DNA of 64,000 nucleotides from Platerodrilus igneus (GCA_036346225.1 JARFIW010000831.1:558001-622000); one strand, 5' to 3'. Counted from the stretch's first letter, positions 35,448-46,340 are shown. Made by a program: numbers and translations. Notes: generated from the letters alone by a model not told the origin.

Positions 35448-37640
35448 GCTGTGAAACCTACAAAAAGCTATTAACTTAACTGTTCCGTTGACTTTCTTCT
35501 GTTAATCGCCTCTTTACTCTTTTCCGCCTCGACTGCTCACCTAGTTAAAACTTTCATCCTCAATCATAAAAAAAACAAACACATTCCTATCACAAACACC
35601 AACGTTAACTCTATTTACATCAATATTCACAATACATTAAAATTTCAAAATTAAAATTCAGCATAAATTTCAGTATCAGAAAATTTCAAGATTAACTTTA
35701 TTATCATTTTAATGTGCATCCAGAATTAAAGTCCTTGTAGATGCCTACTAATTAATATAACAATATATGCAGACCTGAGTCTGAGTACAAAGGAGCATCT
35801 CCCACCCTTTACGTTAATTAACCAGGTTCGTCTAATTGAGCTCAAAGACATACCCAAATTTTCATCATAATCCAAAACATAAATACTAAATACCCCTTTC
35901 TACTTAAACAAGAGAATTTCACCTTAAAATTAAAAATTTGTTGTTAGTACAATTTCACTACTGTCCATTTTAAGTAAATCAATTATAAAGTTATTCAACA
36001 CACACCAAAACATCAAAAATCGAACAACAAAGCATAAGTTACCTGAAGGTTAATGCACTCGTGGCCCCAATGTATATCGTCCTCTGTTAATCACACCAAT
36101 CCAACTGGGTTATGTTTAGGTCCTCGTATTGCTGGTCGCCTTTAAAATTTTCTACACCACCATTCATCTAAAGTTGTTTCAGTGCTTTTCCGGAACTCAT
36201 TTGTGTATATCTGAAGCTTGTTTTGTGGATCCAGACACGTTTACGAATCATTTAATTATTAACACCCCCGAAAAATAGCAAAGAAATTTATACTTCTTTC
36301 ACAAATATACGCCAAAACTGCCTACTTTTGTGTATTCATTTGTCGTTGCAAATTTGACTAATTGGTACAGTGATACTAGACTTTATTACCTTGTATCTTC
36401 TTTTCTAAGTGCACTAAATTACATTCATTGTAGCACGTAAAGAACAAACTGTTTTAAATTACCAAAATATACGAGCAAACTGTTTAAATTATTCTATCAA
36501 AATCGGAAAACTAAAAAGCACTGTTTAACGCATTGAATCAAATCGAAAATCTAAGAGAGCGAAACTCATATTAACCCGGGTATATTTAGTGGTTAGCCTG
36601 TCTGTCGGTTTTGTCCTCAAAACGGCCAGTTTCTAGAATTTCGTATACTATGTTCCCATCTCGACCGCCTGTGCGTCGGTTCTTATTAAATTTGCACTCG
36701 TACCAGTTAAATCTCAGAAATTTCGACACGGCTCGCAACGTCTGGGAATAACTAATTAATTTTTATACAGAAATGTTATTTTTACCTCTCAAGTTTGTCT
36801 CTTATTTTCAACCAATCGCAACCCAGTGACGTTGCTCAACTCACGCCTTTTACTATATGTGTCTCTGTCTTGCGCATATTATCTGTCTCTATCTACCCTG
36901 TTCCGAGTGGTACAAATCTATAGGCGTCGCCGTGGATCAATGTAGTAAGCGTAAGACTACGGATCCCAAGGTCCTGGGTTCAAATCCCGACACGGCCGAC
37001 TGCTTGAAAAATGACAGGTGAGCATTTTTCACAAAAATTACGCCCTCGTTCGGAAGAGAGGTTAAATGGAGGTCCCGTGTGTGAGTGTTGTCACGCACGT
37101 TAAAGATCCCTACCTTGCCTGGAACGGCAAGGGTTCGGCAAAATTCTAAATTTCCAGGCAACAAAAAACTCGCCTCTTGGCCAATGTAGTACCTTCTGGT
37201 GGAGCATTGGAAATATATATGAACGGTACAAATCTATATTCTTTAGTATCGGTTATTTTCAATCCACGTGGACTTGTGAAATAACCCACCTTATTAGCAT
37301 TTCCCGTAAATATTAAGCAACGGTTTCTCCAACATTCTCTGTAACCATTTGTTATCTGCAAATTTTACGCAGAACATAAAACATTTAAAAATACGCAGGT
37401 GTTCAAACATAATACTTCTACGATCTGAATATTATTGGGTTTTTACTAGCTTTTATACATATTATATGTTACTAATGGTTCAATTAACTTCAATTAAAAA
37501 TAATACCCTTTAATTTTAGTGACTCCTAATCAAATATTAATTATTATCTGTACATTTTGTTTAATACCGGTTACTTAAAATTGAGTTAATTAATATAAAT
37601 TTTGCACGTAATTTCTATTTGTTTCTTTACTCGGAATAAT
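35448..37640. repeat. 2-kb dispersed repeat, copy 2, interrupted by a SINE
   Basis: Collinear with 4212-6240 once the SINE (36923-37224) and one of its target duplications are removed: the flanks then read GAGTGGTACAAATCTATATT...CCACGTGGACTTGTG, as in copy 1. The right end is near AATTTTGCACGTAATTTCTA (about 37597). No coding frames were found. Confidence 0.6.
36923..37224 (+). mobile_element. Full-length tRNA-derived SINE with 14-bp target duplication
   Basis: The 302-bp element lies between direct repeats GGTACAAATCTATA at 36909-36922 and 37225-37238. The 5' head is tRNA-like: an A-box-like GTGGATCAATGTAGT, then a B box GGGTTCAAATCCC (36977-36989) about 45 bp on, giving an internal RNA polymerase III promoter. 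A better-preserved head at 57440-57498 (reverse strand) reads GGTTCCGTGGTGTAGTTGGT and resembles tRNA-Val (inference). The body includes ACGCCCTCGTTCGGAAGAGA and GCCAATGTAGTACCTTCTGG. Amplification would have relied on a LINE's reverse transcriptase. Minus-strand frames over it are spurious. Confidence 0.92.
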
Positions 37641-37901
37641 TAAATTACACGTAGAGCATTTTAATACTGCTTCTTTTTATAGAAGGCGTCTTGTAAATAA
37701 TTTAAATCTCTTCTTTTTAATGAAACGAATGAATTTTTATGCTTCACGGTTTTAATAACGCGTACCTTTTCCCAAAGCTTCTACACGGTGATTAAAATTA
37801 TTTGATGTGATTATTTAATTTTCTACTCTGGTATAAATATGAGTAATATATATAGTATATTTAAAGATAATGACTTTTTTGTAATATTAAATGTTTTTGG
37901 A

Positions 37902-38106
37902 TTTGATGTCAGCTGGTTAAAAAGAAAACTCTTTTTTGGATCTTCTTGAATCCCTGATCACAGGCTTAAGAAGAGTTGTTTTAATAAATTAACATCGTTT
38001 TAAACATAATATTCTGCTTTTTTACTTCTAAATGTAGGAAGGATATATAGTTTGTATAAGAAGAAATGTAAAAATAAAAATTAAAAATTATATTAGATTT
38101 TGAAAT
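37902..38106 (+). repeat. Left inverted repeat flanking a Penelope-type RT fragment
   Basis: About 205 bp, the reverse complement of 38430-38636 with moderate divergence. Matching landmarks are TCAGCTGGTTAAAAAGAAAA, TCGTTTTAAACATAATATTC, TAAATGTAGGAAGGATAT and AAAAATTAAAAATTATATTA. Confidence 0.85.
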
Positions 38107-38109
38107 TAA

Positions 38110-38429
38110 GTGCAAAAAATTTTTAAAAAAAAAATGAAGATTTATTAATAATAGTTAAAGCTTATAAAGGCAATGTCACCGTTGTTATATCTAAAATAAG
38201 TTATATACAAGAAATGTCTGATTTACTTAAGGATAATAATATATACAATGAAATTAAAAATGATCCAACGGCAAAATTATAAAAACAAACATTAGATCTT
38301 ATAAAACATTTAAGAAATAAAAAAATTATTAGTGATTTAGAGGCAGAATCTTTTAAGAATTATTACAGCACAATCCCGAATCTTTATGGTTATTTATATA
38401 ATAATTATTTCATAAGAAAATTTTAAAGA
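38110..38429 (+). mobile_element. Penelope-like reverse transcriptase N-terminal fragment
   Basis: The plus strand reads IIVKAYKGNVTVVISKISYI, then QEMSDLLKDNNIYNEIKNDP, LIKHLRNKKIISDLEAESFK and IPNLYGY (about 38140-38400). This is the PLE pattern: I.KADKGN..V......Y...M..LL.D...Y..L..DPT, then (P)..YGLPKIHK. One stop occurs after TAKL. It lies exactly between the two inverted repeats at 37902-38106 and 38430-38636. Only the fingers remain; the catalytic palm is absent. Either this is a PLE with inverted terminal repeats deleted internally, or a foldback element that captured RT sequence. Confidence 0.75.
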
Positions 38430-38636
38430 TTTCAAAATCTGACATAATTTTTAATTTTTATTTTTAAATTTTTTCCTATACAAATTAAATATCCTTCCTA
38501 CATTTAAAAATGAAAAATTAAAGCGTTGTGTTTAAAACGTAATTTAGATTAAAATTTTTTAAGCAACTCATTCAAGCAGATCCGATAATTTAGACATTAA
38601 AAAAGAGTTTCCTTTTTTACCAGTTGACCTCAAACC
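38430..38636 (-). repeat. Right inverted repeat flanking the Penelope-type RT fragment
   Basis: Reverse complement of 37902-38106; see that entry for landmarks. Confidence 0.85.
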
Positions 38637-38804
38637 CATTAAAAACATGTAATATATTTAATATGGTGTTATCGTTAGGGTGGGCGGCGTCTGAAAGTAT
38701 GTAGATTTAGCACGCACTGTTATTTTTAATGCTCACAAGCAAAAAAAATAAGAGAAAGTTCATAAGTACACAAATATACAAGTAAAAAGTCAAAATGAAC
38801 AATT

Positions 38805-39010
38805 TGAGCTTTTTAAGCACTTCGGAAGTCTTCGGTAATCTTCGGAAGGCTTTGTGGAACCAAGTAGGAACTTAAATACTAAGTAAACAGATATATACAG
38901 AGTTCGGAGATGTCCAAAGGTCTTCGGTAGTCTTCGGACTTCTTCGGTAATCTTCGGAAGCCTTTGTGGCTGCTCGTGGAACCAAGTACGAACTTAAATA
39001 CTAAGTAAAC

Positions 39011-39045
<35 letters not shown>

Positions 39046-39460
39046 TATATATATATATACAGAGTTCGGAGATGTCCAAAGGTCTTTGGTAGTCTTCGGA
39101 CTTCTTCGGAAGGTCTTGGAATATCTTGGTGAAGCCGAGTGAGAACTTGAATAACGAAAGTTATAGGAAGTATTTATTATTTGAAGAGGTCCAGACGTCT
39201 TCGGGACTTTTCGAATGGCTTCGTGGTTCACTTGTGGAACAACGTGGAGTTATAAAGAATAATGATATACATATAAAAACTATACATTGACTATATACAC
39301 AATATTGAAAGGTTCAGAAGTCTTCGGTAGGCTTTGGAAGTCTTCGGAAATCCTCGGGTTTTACTTGTGAGGCTGAGTAAGAGCTTGAATAGCGAAAGGA
39401 AGTAGTTATGGTTTGAAGAAGTCCAGACGTCTTCGGCAGTCTTCGGGACTCCTCGGAAGT
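38805..39460 (+). repeat. Degenerate tandem array built on the word AGTCTTCGG
   Basis: Four or five irregular units of about 120-180 bp, each starting with a run of TCTTCGG words (38821, 38921, 39082, 39198, 39319, 39428) and followed by AACCAAGTANGAACTTAAATACTAAGTAAACAG-like or GAGTAAGAGCTTGAATAGCG-like segments. The unit at 38905-39060 is interrupted by a TA tract (39014-39058). Frames over it (minus 38879-39231) are repeat-derived. Confidence 0.85.
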
Positions 39461-39798
39461 CGTGGTGGTCTAGGCTTCGTCAAGCATGTTGCCACTGAAT
39501 TCCATGGGTGTGCTATCCCGGAGGTACAGCGCACAGATGCATTCAGCGTCACCACAAGAGATGATCTCTCGAGACGTTATTGCTGTGGGGGCGACTGGGA
39601 TGAATTCTTGCCGCAGCGCTTGGGAGTGCTGAAGCTGCTCTGGTGACGGCGGCAGGGGTGACAACAGCTTCGGCAGCGGTAGGATGCCTCGGAAGGCACG
39701 CCGGAGAGCGTTCTGCAATTGCTTCCGGTAAACCTGGTGGTTCGAACGGGGTTTCCTGCCCATCCAAAAGGAATTATAATAGACGAATTAAATGCGGC
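39461..39798. other. GC-rich island of unknown origin
   Basis: Markedly GC-richer than its surroundings and open in several frames on both strands (for example minus 39470-39763 and minus 39549-39767). None has a recognisable domain. It is sandwiched between two tandem-repeat arrays, so it may be part of a repeat-rich transposon end. Confidence 0.4.
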
Positions 39799-40160
39799 GT
39801 GCCCCAGGTACGGCGCCGGGCAGCGTAACTGGTCAGGTATTGAGCAGGCTATGGAGAGAAATGCTATACGAGCCCCAGGTACGGTGTCGGGCAGCGTAGC
39901 GGGTCCGAATTTTAAGCAGGCTATGGAGAGTACTGCGGTAAGTGCCCCAGGTACGCCGCCGGGTAGCGTAACTGGTCGTGTATTGAGCAGGCTATGGAGA
40001 GCAGTGCTATACGAGCCCCAGATACGGTGTCGGGCAGCGTAGCGGGTCCGAATTTTAAACAAGCTATGCAGAGCACTGCGGTAAGTGCCCCAGGTGTGGC
40101 GGCGGGCAGGGTGACTAGTCGGATTCTTAAGCAGGCTATGGGGAGCACTGCTGGTTGAGG
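39799..40160 (+). repeat. GC-rich minisatellite with alternating 71/72-bp subunits
   Basis: Five subunits start with (G)NGCCCCAGGT at 39801, 39872, 39944, 40015 and 40087 (spacing 71, 72, 71, 72). Odd units carry GTAACTGGTC...TATTGAGCAGG and even units carry GTAGCGGGTCCGAATTTTAA, so the array is a two-subunit higher-order repeat of 143 bp in about 2.5 copies. The near-multiple-of-3 spacing keeps long frames open by chance on both strands (107 codons plus, 161 codons minus). Confidence 0.9.
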
Positions 40161-41899
40161 TAGTTCACAGTATATGGTGAGCACTGCAGTTGAGTCTTCA
40201 CGCTGTGGTGAGCACTAAGGGTACTGAATTTTGCAGGACTTGCAATCGTATTTATATGCTTTCTTCTCCTATGCAGGGTATGTCGAAAAAGGGTTAGTGG
40301 AATGGGCGTCCAATAGATTCGCAAGTTTAAGGGTAGTACAAAAAATGAGTTGGAGATCCCGATTTTCTAGGCAGCACGTGTACTTTGATATAGGGTAACA
40401 ATGAATTTCACTTACAAGTAGGGGTTTAATACTAATACCTTCTAGGAGAGTAAAGTATTTTTTCGTGACACTGTTGTTACCATAGCAGTCTCTTTCGTCT
40501 ATTCATAATAATTTAATAACCACCGAATTCTTCCTTTAGTAATTCCTTATAAACTTATAGCTAATTTTTTTGCAAGCTAACATTAGATATTGTTGCACCC
40601 TCTCCCGTCCAGAAACCCGATTAATAATACCGGCAACGCATACTACTAACTTTAGATAGTATTGTACAAAATGTATAAAACAAGATTCATTGGAATGCTT
40701 TAGTTTTTTTGCATACTTTTGTTTCATATTAAATGAATACTTTGTCGTTATAACTTTCCGTTATTTTTTGGAAAGCGTTGTTAATTTAATTAACTTGAAG
40801 CTTATGTTTGTTTTGACTAAAGGTAGAAAAATGCAAAAATAATTGTGAATAAAGTATAATGACAAATTTTATAATTGTATAAACCTGTTTGAACACCTCA
40901 TGGTTTTTCAATGAATTTCATTAATTCCTTTTTAATTAATAAGAATTTTCTTAACATTTGAATCGCATAAAAATATTTTTCTGACTCTGCCATTTTGTAT
41001 TGATATTTTTCATGAAATCTAATGGAATACATGGTAAAAAAATACCAAGGTATTTAAACTGAATGTATAGAGTTTGTGGATATCAACTGAAGAAATTCGT
41101 TAACCTTGAATAATTATTCGCAACAATATATTTCTTGCACCAATAAAACTTGTATTGAACAATGTATTGAATGCACAGACAGTTTTTTTGATATTCGCCC
41201 ACCAGTCAGTGTAAAGCAATATAAGTCATTTTGCAACAAATTAGTCGGTTATTGTTATTACCAGTAACCTGACAAAATCTTTTAACATTAATTAATAAAT
41301 TACCTTCAAGATGCGGTTGCCTACAGATGTAGTTGTTAAAAAGTGTTTGCGTTACATAGTTTTTAACCGACTAAATCAGTGATTTTGGAGGGGTTAAAAA
41401 ATTGAATAGCTATGACAAATTAGACGATGTGGTTGAAATTTTAATCTTCAAAGTGCAAACAAAATTTGACACCGTTAGTTTTAAGCGATTTCCTGTTCAT
41501 GCCAGAATGTTCCCTATGGGTCCAAGAGTTTTCAAATATCAGTTTAATCATTAAGCGGCCTTGCGATAATTCTTTTTTCTATATTATTCTGAATGATTAA
41601 TTTTGAGTAAATGATATCCAAATTTATTTTGCAGGTTTTTCGCTAGGTTCAACCACCATGGCATTTAGTCGGGTTCGGTTTGAAAAATATTTTCCGGTTG
41701 GGTTCGGTACGAGCTTTCGAACCCCACCGAGCCGGTTTGACATTTGATATAAACATCTAGTGCGTTCAACTACAACAATAATATAATTATTCGATTAATT
41801 TTTTATATTTATGAAGTTGCTACTTCAAATAAACACAAAATTAATTTGCTTTTAATTTTAGTGGCATAAGTTTGCTTTAAAATAAAATTTCACTTACTT
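40161..41899. other. Unassigned intronic sequence
   Basis: No recognised gene. A short stretch at 41660-41740 repeats GGGTTCGG-type words a few times. Confidence 0.4.
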
Positions 41900-42180
41900 T
41901 TATACTTCATCATCATTAGGTCTTGAGTCGTGGAACTGGTTTGACGCGTACCCTCATTCTTTCCTATTCTGTGCTAACCACACATTTCCCTTAAATTTGC
42001 ACAGTCTGTATCTATCACTATCTTTGTGCAATAGTCTGATGTAGGTCTACCTCTACCTCATTTTTGCCTATCTCTGCTTGTAATATATCCCGTACTATTC
42101 CCCAAAAATGCCTTAGAGCGTATCCTGCCCTTCTATTTCTTCTATTTTTTTGGTTCTCCGCAGATATCTTTATTTCCCTA
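41900..42180 (-). mobile_element. RTE-like LINE 3' end, left part of a split copy
   Basis: Starts at the microsatellite-like 3' end (TTCATCATCATTAGGTCTTG) and continues with CGTGGAACTGGTTTGACGCG and GTCTGATGTAGGTCTACCTC. It breaks off near 42180, close to the point where, in the 24-kb copy, about 24215 would be. The other part resumes at 45420; a BEL/Pao remnant lies between. Confidence 0.8.
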
Positions 42181-42620
42181 CTGCAGAAATAGTAAACGTT
42201 CTGTTTTACTTTCGCCCGTGAATCGGAAATAACCTTTTTACCTTCGATAAGTGAAATATAACAACCATAAGCAGCTCGGTTTATAAATAATTTTAAGACT
42301 CGGACAGCACCTTCTGACACTATTTTTATTTAGCACAAACAATATCATAAACACATATACAATTTAATTACAGTTAGTTACTCAAACTGCGGTGGTGGCG
42401 AATCCCCAAGTAGGTAATAATTATTTATCAGAACAAATAATATACATATAAACTATACCTGTGGAATATCTGCTTGTTTTACCCTAACATGGAATTCACA
42501 CACTATAAGGATCGTTACAAGGAGAATGCGAACCGCCTGGAGAACGTAAACGAACAACGCACAATAAAAATGCGGACAGATGGACCTGGGTAGTAAGGTG
42601 ACGCAAGGGGGGTGACCGCT
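42181..42620. other. Unassigned, probably outer part of the BEL/Pao insertion
   Basis: No frame with recognisable content, although the minus frame 42018-42320 overlaps it. The position between the LINE break and the Pao integrase C-terminus is where a 3' LTR would be expected; I could not define one. Confidence 0.35.
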
Positions 42621-43920
42621 TTAGGAAGGGATGATAACACGTGTATGCAGGGATGAATCGTGTAAGTGGAACCTGAACATACCCTTTGTGGACAATGTGG
42701 GATTTCCACACGTGAAAAGAGCAGAATATAAAGACAAATAGGAAAATAAAAAAAAGCAATAGTCTGAAATTGGCAATCGACACACGCTGGTGATGGGTCT
42801 AGTAAAGATCATATTTTTAGTGTATACTTTAACTGCCCGTACCTTATTGTCAAGACCTCGAATTACCTCGATAATTCTCGCTAACGGCCAATTTAACGGA
42901 GGAACGTTGTCTTCCTTTACAAAAACCAATGCATTATCTTGCAGATTTTTGATAGGAGACAACCACTTAGGTCTGCCTTGGAGGCGGTTTAAATATTCAA
43001 TTGACCATCGCTTCCAGAACAATTGTTGCAGTTGGCTGAATTTCTGCCAGAACGAAAGTTTGTTTTCAGGAATTGAAGGCCAATCGTGCTCTGGATAAGC
43101 ACATAAACCTTTGTCAATCAGAAAATGACCGGGAGTTAACGCCTTCAAATCGGTTGGATCGTTTGACAAAGGACATAACGGACACGAATTTAAAATGGCT
43201 TCTATTCTTGCGAAGACAGCGATTAATTCTTCAAAGATAAGTTGGGCATTGCACATCAGTTGATACCTTTTATTAAAGACTCCCAATGCCCACTCCAATA
43301 CGGGCTTTGAGGAGGAATAAACTTCCAGTAGATACCGGTTTCCGCTGCAACCAATTTTAATTGACCACATTAGCGGTTTTGAAAAGTAACGCAACTCCTT
43401 GAGCTGGTTGCGGGCTTCTAGGAAATTTGTAGCGTTGTCGCTATAAATTGTCGAAGGATTTCTTCGGGATATAAATCGATTAAGAGTTAATATGAATGCT
43501 TCGGTGCTCAAATTAGAGACCAGTTCAATGTGAACGGCCTTCGTTGCCTTACACTCAAACATTGCCATGTAGCATTTGGTAATGACTGCCTTACGGAGTC
43601 TGGATGATTTAATGAAAAGGGGACCCCCGTAGTCTAGTCCTACCTTTTCAAAGGGTTTGGAAATGGAAATTCTGTCTTTTGGCAAATTTGCCATGATTTG
43701 TTGCGCAGGCTGCGCTCGAAACCGAAAACAAATAGTACAATTTTGTATTATGGTCTTATTTACTCTAAGCCCATTCAATGGCCAATACTTGAGCCAGAAA
43801 TTAGACAACACACAGTGAGCGCCAGCGTACCCTATGCGCATGTGTTTATGTCGTAACATAAGCAACGCCACATGATGCTTGGAAGGAAGGAGCAATGGAT
43901 GTTTTTGTGACTCGCTGATG
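42621..43920 (-). pseudogene. BEL/Pao retrotransposon integrase region, catalytic Glu segment frameshifted
   Basis: The long minus frame (424 codons, 43895-42621) begins in an H2C2 zinc-binding domain (HHVALLMLRHKHMRIGYAGA, then NCTICFRF). It continues into the rve core with the first catalytic Asp (KVGLDYGGPLF), the second (STIYSDNATNFLEARNQLKE) and a Pao-type C-terminus (LTPGHFLI; GRPKWLSP; PLARIIEVIRG). The block that should carry the catalytic Glu (about 43285-43375) is out of frame. The main frame reads meaningless residues there, while the overlapping frame reads YWKFIPPQSPYWSGHWESL with the Glu. Two compensating indels therefore flank it. Residues after about position 375 of the frame are probably read-through beyond the real stop. 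Confidence 0.93.
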
Positions 43921-44530
43921 TTGGCCTATTGCAATCGACCACCAACACAAAAGAGTCCCTCTTCGTTAATAAAAGGATTTAATGACAAAGTATGTTTGTC
44001 GGAAACGGGTTTTGACGATTTAAGTTCAGAAATTTCCTTGTGAAAGGATTAAAACTGAATGACCAGCGCTAAGGCGAAATTTATTTTTTGAACACTCAAG
44101 GGACCAACCAATTTATTGTAGGTACCTTTGGAATTGGAAGAAACTCGTAGCACATAAGCTACAATGTGGAGTAATGGGTAAAGTTAGGAAAATTTGTTGA
44201 ACAATGAATTCCAAAATACTTGTCTTGAACTCAGCCCGGAATGAAACACATTCAGTTTGATGATTTTTTGCTCAGGAATAGCTTCAGGTGGTCAAACATT
44301 TGGGCAATAATGGACAAGGCCTTGCGTTTGGTAAAGGTGTCATTTAAAAGAATCTTGGTTAACGAAATGGAAAAGTAATCGGTGGATGGATTCCAAGTGA
44401 GACCAAGCACCTTGTTAGGACTGTGATCTATGTTTACTTCAAATTCAGCAAGTGCCTTAGCTTCACTTCGACCTGGGTGAACATCACTAGGATTGTGCGA
44501 GGCAACAGTTTCTTGCGGAGATTGAACAGA
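43921..44530 (-). pseudogene. BEL/Pao RT C-terminus to integrase linker, degraded
   Basis: The minus strand reads the end of the reverse transcriptase/connection: NKVLGLTWNPSTDYFSISL near 44430, then FTKRKALSIIAQMFDHLKLF, the Pao pattern VLGL.W....D.F.......(K)R..LS..A..FDPLG. After stops, LNPFINEEGLFCVGGRLQ near 43990-43930 leads into the integrase. The palm with the YVDD catalytic box is missing, so the element has an internal deletion of most of protease and RT. Confidence 0.85.
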
Positions 44531-44880
44531 AGGGCGTCAATTATGGGTGGAAGAATCATTAGTGGCCTGAAAGTTTCGAGATCGAACTCCCAGGTTGTAT
44601 GATGCACTTTTGGGTATAGTACCTGTGTTAATTAGAGCACGAGATGCTCCTGTGTCATTAGCTGAGCTTGCATCAACTGTTGGTTGTACTTGCTTGTGCA
44701 GAATAGTGTGGTGCTTTTTGCCACACAGAGAACAGTATTTGGATTTGCACTCCATTAGTGAGTGTCTTGCCCCAATACAATTGAAACATAAGGACTGCGC
44801 TCTCAAAAATTGTATTTTTCGTCAATCGGTAATTCTCTAAATTTAGTACAGCTATAAATGTCGTGATTGGACGTTTCACA
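44531..44880 (-). pseudogene. BEL/Pao gag zinc-knuckle fragment
   Basis: The minus frame 44806-44537 carries a CCHC knuckle, CFNCIGARHSLMEC, and a following C..C..HH motif (YCSLCGKKHHTILH), typical of the C-terminus of Pao-family gag, followed by a hydrophilic linker. It directly abuts the RT C-terminus at 44530, marking the internal deletion. Confidence 0.85.
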
Positions 44881-45419
44881 AAGCCAACAAGACCTTTTGC
44901 TACTTGTAGAAAAATTGCGCACAGATGCGCTCACATGAAAGGAAGTTTTGTCGTTGGGTTTTGGTGGATATTGTTTACCTTCTTTATAGATGGAAGCACC
45001 AAAAGCATTTAAGGACTCGAGTGTATTGCACCGTAATTCTATTACTTTATAGAATTTTTCTTATGAACATCTCTGCTAGATTGATACTCCCTTTTAGTAC
45101 CATAATCTAATTTAGGCAAAATAATGTTTACCAGGATTAAGTCCCAATACTCGGTTGGATATTTCAGATTTGTTAAGTACTTTAAGCCTTTTTTAATATT
45201 AACTATAAAATCCATCAAAGCTGTAGTTGTAAATTTTAAACATCAACTATGGAATTTAAATGCGCGTTTATTATTGCCAAATTATTTTCGTACCTTTTTT
45301 TAGTATGATTATGGCAAGTAGAAAGTTGTCATTATTAATTTCTAATGACTCTACGAGAGACAAATACTCCGCCTTCAAGTAGGATTTTAAATAGAAAAGT
45401 TTCTGGATATTAGTTAAGT
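44881..45419. other. Unassigned, between BEL/Pao gag and the resumed LINE
   Basis: Expected to hold the rest of gag and the 5' LTR of the Pao element. No frame with recognisable content was seen. Confidence 0.35.
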
Positions 45420-46340
45420 CGCGTTGCGTTATTTGGCTTCCGAAGTAGCAAAAATCCCTAACCTCTTGTAAGTTCTCGTTACCTATTTGTATTCTTGTTT
45501 TGATTTATTTCCACACCTTTGCATACTAGTATTTTAGTTTTATTTTTGTTAATTTTCATACCGTATTTCTCTGTTAGAACTGTTTCCATTTCATTAAAAG
45601 AAGCTTCTAACTCTTTCTTACTGGATACTAATACCGCTATATTATCTGTAAATTTTAGCATATGAATCTTTTGTCCCTGCATAGTAATTCCAAATGTCTT
45701 TCTGCATTTGACAGTATTCATTTTCAATGTACAAGTTAAAAATTAATGGGAATAGGTAGGTCACATTCTTGTCACACCCCTGCCTAATATTTACTTCTCT
45801 ACCTTCCTGCTCTAATTCTATTATCGTTGTTTGCTCTTTTTATAAGCTGTGTAATATCCGTCTATCCCTAAAACTCATTCCAATCTTTTTGAGTATTACG
45901 AACATTTTCCATTTTACATTGTCGAATACTTTTTCCAGATATACAAACCCTATATACACGCTTTCCCCTTTTTTTATTGTTTTCTTCAATCTCAGAGTAA
46001 AATAATCTTTCGTGTTCCCCCGTTTTGCCTAAACTTAAATCGATCTTCTTCTAGTATTTCTTCAGCTCGTTTTTCCATTCGTCTTCGTCAACTTTAACGT
46101 GTGCTGTCAAACTTATTGTTGAAAATTTTCACATATATATCCGAGCTTCTCGTTTTTGGTATAGTGACTATGTTGTTTTGAAATCTTTGGGTATCTCATC
46201 TGTCTTATACATCTAGCTTACAAGTTGGAAGAGGCATTCTGTTACTGCTTATCCAGCGACTTTTAGAGTTTCTGCTTGCAACTTATCTGTACCCGGTGCA
46301 TTACCATTTTTTCAGATCATTTAATGCTAATTTTATTTCT
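45420..46340 (-). mobile_element. RTE-like LINE, right part of the split copy (reverse transcriptase)
   Basis: Minus frame 45727-45479 reads KCRKTFGITMQGQKIHMLKF, then TDNIAVLVSSKKELEASFNE and MKINKNKTKILVCKG, the motif C region and following segment (FADD replaced by FTDN). Upstream parts near 45960-46040 give the palm (VYIxFVYLEKVFDNVKW-like) and 46200 the YKTDEIPKDF-like linker. The frame is heavily broken. It continues the family segment order exactly where the 41900-42180 piece stops, apart from about 300 bp. Confidence 0.85.

Noticed and set aside
39577..40062. 161-codon minus frame with internal 24-residue repeats as a repetitive protein gene
   Set aside because: It is generated by the 71/72-bp minisatellite, frames are open on both strands, and no start context or splice signals support it.
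39799..40160. CRISPR-like array
   Set aside because: Subunits are contiguous with no unique spacers, and the context is a eukaryotic intron.
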